DNA from: Rhodospirillales bacterium
GTDB lineage: Bacteria; Pseudomonadota; Alphaproteobacteria; Acetobacterales; Acetobacteraceae
Length of the DNA stretch: 32,111 nt
NCBI GenBank assembly: GCA_947460455.1
Contig: CANHKG010000027.1
Location: 1 to 32,111 of the forward strand
Direction: 5' to 3'
Shown here one piece after another: positions 29,306-32,111 of the stretch; position 1 is the stretch's first letter; every line of letters begins with the position of its first letter. The position numbers and the translations under genes were made by a program. The notes under the pieces were generated by a model. That model was given only the letters and a program-made list of their open reading frames with translations, was not told the origin of the DNA and did no database searches.

Positions 29306-32111
29306 ATGCGCCGCACCACGCCATGGCTGATCGCCGCCTTGATGGCGCAGCCTTTGCCTGCCTGGGCCCAGGCGCCCGCGGCGACATCTGCGCCGACCGT
29401 TGCCGTGCGCACGGGTGACCATGCCGGTTTCGGCCGCGTGGTGCTGGATCTCGTGCCCGGCGTGCGCCAGAGCGTGGCGACCGATGGGCGCACGCTGACG
29501 GTGAAGCTGGAATCCAATGCCGGGCCGGTCGGCCTTGCCGCCCCCGGGCGCATGCCGCGCAACGTGGTGGGGATCGTGGCCCGCGATGGCACGGTGGAAC
29601 TGACACTCGCCCCCGGCGCGCGCCCGCGCAGCTATCGCATGGGCGAGCGGCTGGTGGTGGACGTGGCAGACCCGGTGGCCGGCGAGCAGGCCGCAGCAGC
29701 GCCCGCACCCACGCCGGCGCGGGCGGCGCCCGTTGCTCCGCCTGCGGCTGCTACTCCTGCGCCCGCGCCTGCCCCGGTGCAGGCAGCAGCGCGCGCCGCC
29801 ACCCCGCCTGCTGCACCCACACCCGCTGCCCCCGCACCTGCCGTGGCCGAGGCACCGCGGCTGGACCTCGCGCGCGGCCAGTCCCCGGATGCGCGCCATC
29901 GTGCGCGGGAGGATGTGCCGGCGCCGCCGCTTGCCGAAGCGCCGATCGAGACAGTGCGCGCCGCGCCGTTGGGCCTGGCGGCCACGCTTTCCCCGGGTGA
30001 GGCGCCTGGCCCGCATGGCGGCGGGGATGCTGCGCTGCCGGCCGTGACCCTGCCGTTCTCCAGCAATACCGGCGCCGCCGCGCTGCGCCGTGGCGATGCC
30101 GCGCTGGTGGTGTTCGATGAGCGCCGGCCGGTGGATCTCTCCCCGCTGCGTGGCGACCCGGTGTTCGGCGCCGCGACCGTGAGCCTGCTGCCCGGCGCCA
30201 CCGTGCTGCGCGTGCCGCTGCCCGATGGGCACGCGCTGCGCCTGACCAAGGCCGATGCCGGCTGGACCGTTACCGCCGTGCCGACCCATTCCGGCGGGCG
30301 GCCGATCCGTGCCGAAACCGTGGAAGGCCGTCTGCGCCTGCCGGCCGATGCGCCGGGACAGGTGGTGGCGGTGCCGGATCCGCTGACCGGCGGCACCATG
30401 CTGGTCGGCACGCAGCGCAGCGCCGGGCAATGGGTGCCGGTGGACCGCCGCACCCCGGAATTCGCGCTGCTCTCCACCTGGCAGGGCGTGGCCGTGCTGC
30501 CGCTGACCGATGCGCTGGCCCTGCGCCCGCATCCCGAAGGCTTCCGCCTCGCCGCCGCGGCGGATGGTGCGCTGACCCTTTCCGCTGCCGAAAGCCAGAC
30601 CCAGGCGATGACCGAGGCCGCCAGCGCCAGCCGGCGCTACGACCTGCCGGCCCAGCCGCTGGAGGCACTGCATCGCCGGCTGCAATCCGCCCGCCTCTCC
30701 GCCGCCGCCGCCCAACCGCAGGCGCGCGCCGCGCGGCGCCGCGACGTGGCCGAGGCCATGCTGGCGCTGGGCATGGGGCCGGAGATGCAGGCCGTGCTGG
30801 CCGCCACGGTGGCCGAGGATGCCCGCGCCGCGGAAGACTCCGACATCGCCGGCCTGTCGGCCATCGCCGCCTTGCTGTCCGGCCGCACCGACCAGGCCGC
30901 GGCGATCGACGATGAGCGGCTGACCGGCACCGACGAGATTGCGGTGTGGCGCGCCGTGCGGCTGGCGCAGCAGGACCCGAATTCGGCGCGGGCGGCGGCG
31001 ATCTTCGCCTCTGGCGTGCCGCTGCTGTTGTCCTATCCCGCCCCGCTGCGCGAACGGCTGCTGCCGATGGCGTTGGAGACGATGGCGCGCGGTGGCGAGG
31101 CGGGGGCGGCGCGCACCGTGCTGGAACGTCTGCCGGGAATGGGCGCGCTCGATCTCGCGCGTGGGCTGGTGGCGCAGCGCGCTGGCGACACGGCGGGTGC
31201 CCTGGCGCATTTCGACCGCGTGGCCGGTGGCACCGATCGCCGTGCGAGGGCCGTGGCGGCGCGCGAGGCGGTGGAATTGCGCCTGGCCTCCGGCGCCATC
31301 ACGGCCGCGCAGGCGGCGGATGCGCTGGAGAAGCTGGTGTTTGCCTGGCGTGGTGACCAGACGGAAATCGCCACCCGCCTGCGCGTGGCGGAACTGCGCG
31401 CGCAGTCTGGCGCGTGGCGCACCGCGCTGGCGCTGCTGCGCGAACTGCGGCAGCTGTTTCCTGAGCAGAGCGAGGCGGCCAGCCGTGCGCTGGCCGATGT
31501 GCTCGCACGAAGCCTCGCCCCCGGTGCGCAGGACGGCATCGCGCCGCTCGACCTCGTGGCGCTGGCGGAGGAGAACGCCGACCTGCTGCCGGCCGGCCCG
31601 GCCGGCCATGCGCTGGCGACTCGGCTGGCGGAAAAGCTGGTGGCGCTGGATCTGCCGGAGCGCGCGCGCCCGGTGCTGGAGAAGCTGGTGGACCAGGCGC
31701 CGCCGGGTGTGGCGCGCGCCACGCTGGGCGGCACGCTGGCCGCGCTGCGCCTCGAATCCGGTGCCCCGGAGCAGGCACTGGCCGCCTTGCAGGACAGTGT
31801 TGCCGAAGGCCCGCTGCCGCCGGAGGTGCTGGAGCGCCGCACGCTGACCTTTGCGCGCGCCGCCGCGGCCACCGGGGGGCTGCGCACCGGGGTTGCCGCG
31901 CTGTCGGAACTCGGCACGCAGCCGGCGCTGCGCCTGCGGGCACAGTTGCTGGAGGAGGCGAAGGATTGGCCGGCGGCGAGTGCCGCGCTATCGGCCCTCG
32001 CGCGCAACGAATTGCCGGCCACGGGCCCGCTGGATGCGGAACAGTCGCGCCTGGTGCTGCGCATCGCCGCCGCGGCGGGGCAGGCGGGGGATGAGCGCAC
32101 GCTGTCATGGC
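29306..32111 (+). CDS. Large secreted AMIN-like/helical-repeat protein linked to the flagellar operon (3' end outside window)
   Basis: An uninterrupted frame of 935 codons runs to the window edge. GGGGAGG lies 6 nt before the ATG at 29306. Residues 1-22 are a signal peptide (cleavage near AWA-Q). Residues about 30-122 (HAGFGRVVLDL, RMGERLVVDVADP) resemble an AMIN-type beta domain that binds cell wall or secretin-like partners. A Pro/Ala-rich linker covers about 127-215. The region from about 250 to 400 looks beta-rich, and from about 450 on it is Ala-rich and helical in a TPR-like pattern (GDTAGALAHFDRV, SGAWRTALALLRELRQLFP, PERARPVLEKLV). I do not know a named family. Position after cheY-cheZ suggests a periplasmic motor scaffold (inference). 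Confidence 0.75.
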   Translation, partial: MRRTTPWLIAALMAQPLPAWAQAPAATSAPTVAVRTGDHAGFGRVVLDLVPGVRQSVATDGRTLTVKLESNAGPVGLAAPGRMPRNVVGIVARDGTVELTLAPGARPRSYRMGERLVVDVADPVAGEQAAAAPAPTPARAAPVAPPAAATPAPAPAPVQAAARAATPPAAPTPAAPAPAVAEAPRLDLARGQSPDARHRAREDVPAPPLAEAPIETVRAAPLGLAATLSPGEAPGPHGGGDAALPAVTLPFSSNTGAAALRRGDAALVVFDERRPVDLSPLRGDPVFGAATVSLLPGATVLRVPLPDGHALRLTKADAGWTVTAVPTHSGGRPIRAETVEGRLRLPADAPGQVVAVPDPLTGGTMLVGTQRSAGQWVPVDRRTPEFALLSTWQGVAVLPLTDALALRPHPEGFRLAAAADGALTLSAAESQTQAMTEAASASRRYDLPAQPLEALHRRLQSARLSAAAAQPQARAARRRDVAEAMLALGMGPEMQAVLAATVAEDARAAEDSDIAGLSAIAALLSGRTDQAAAIDDERLTGTDEIAVWRAVRLAQQDPNSARAAAIFASGVPLLLSYPAPLRERLLPMALETMARGGEAGAARTVLERLPGMGALDLARGLVAQRAGDTAGALAHFDRVAGGTDRRARAVAAREAVELRLASGAITAAQAADALEKLVFAWRGDQTEIATRLRVAELRAQSGAWRTALALLRELRQLFPEQSEAASRALADVLARSLAPGAQDGIAPLDLVALAEENADLLPAGPAGHALATRLAEKLVALDLPERARPVLEKLVDQAPPGVARATLGGTLAALRLESGAPEQALAALQDSVAEGPLPPEVLERRTLTFARAAAATGGLRTGVAALSELGTQPALRLRAQLLEEAKDWPAASAALSALARNELPATGPLDAEQSRLVLRIAAAAGQAGDERTLSW

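Noticed and set aside
29018-31609. An 863-codon minus-strand frame opposite cheZ and the large secreted protein
   Set aside because: It is low-complexity Arg/Gly/His-rich. The plus strand has a ribosome binding site, a signal peptide and an unbroken frame to the window end.

Overview
The window is GC-rich bacterial DNA from an alphaproteobacterium, most likely a Rhodospirillales/Acetobacteraceae relative. The evidence is the very GC-rich codon usage, FliX beside flgI, a DksA with one cysteine, a FliM with a long N-terminal extension, a DUF6468-type protein and a MotE-like protein after fliM, and perfect sigma-54 promoters in front of flgI and flgF. It looks chromosomal. The only mobile DNA seen is the 3' end of a probable IS30-type element at the left edge. 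No tRNA, rRNA or CRISPR array was recognised.

Layout. 1-1.1 kb: transposase tail and its terminal repeat, a scattered intergenic repeat, a small hypothetical gene and a small secreted HdeA-like protein. 1.2-5.1 kb (minus): a tightly packed catabolic operon with an allantoinase/hydantoinase-like amidohydrolase, an SGNH hydrolase and two N-carbamoyl-D-amino-acid hydrolase paralogues. 5.3-8.0 kb (plus): prpD and prpC of the methylcitrate cycle, closed by a strong terminator. 8.4-8.9 kb: a histone-H1-like Lys/Ala/Pro protein built from ten 39-bp repeats. 9.0-15.0 kb (minus): seven genes with overlaps or gaps of at most 1 nt. They encode a RibD-like reductase, a BchC-like dehydrogenase, a divergent PTPS/QueD-like protein, a GT4 glycosyltransferase, a methyltransferase, then OtnK and OtnC. 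The first five look like an uncharacterised pathway to a modified pterin-like or other small molecule, which is the best candidate here for an undescribed system.

15.0-32.1 kb is a flagellar/chemotaxis locus: flgI-flgJ-flgN-like (minus), fliX and dksA (plus), flgF-flgG-flgA-flgH (minus), then fliL-fliM-DUF6468-motE-like-cheY-cheZ (plus) and a large secreted protein that runs off the end. Two tandem orphan ABC substrate-binding protein genes and a small ORF sit between dksA and flgH. The flgI and flgF promoters share one architecture: a perfect TGGCAC-N5-TTGC box and, roughly 65-100 bp upstream of it, a 19-bp inverted repeat of the form CCCGGC-N7-GCCGGG. This fits sigma-54/FlbD control with FliX encoded alongside.

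Two genes, dksA and the flgN-like gene, have their last codons and stop codon copied downstream as short tandem repeats, an unusual local pattern. All functional calls come from reading motifs and context. Substrates of the hydrolases, binding proteins and the pterin-like cluster are not determined.
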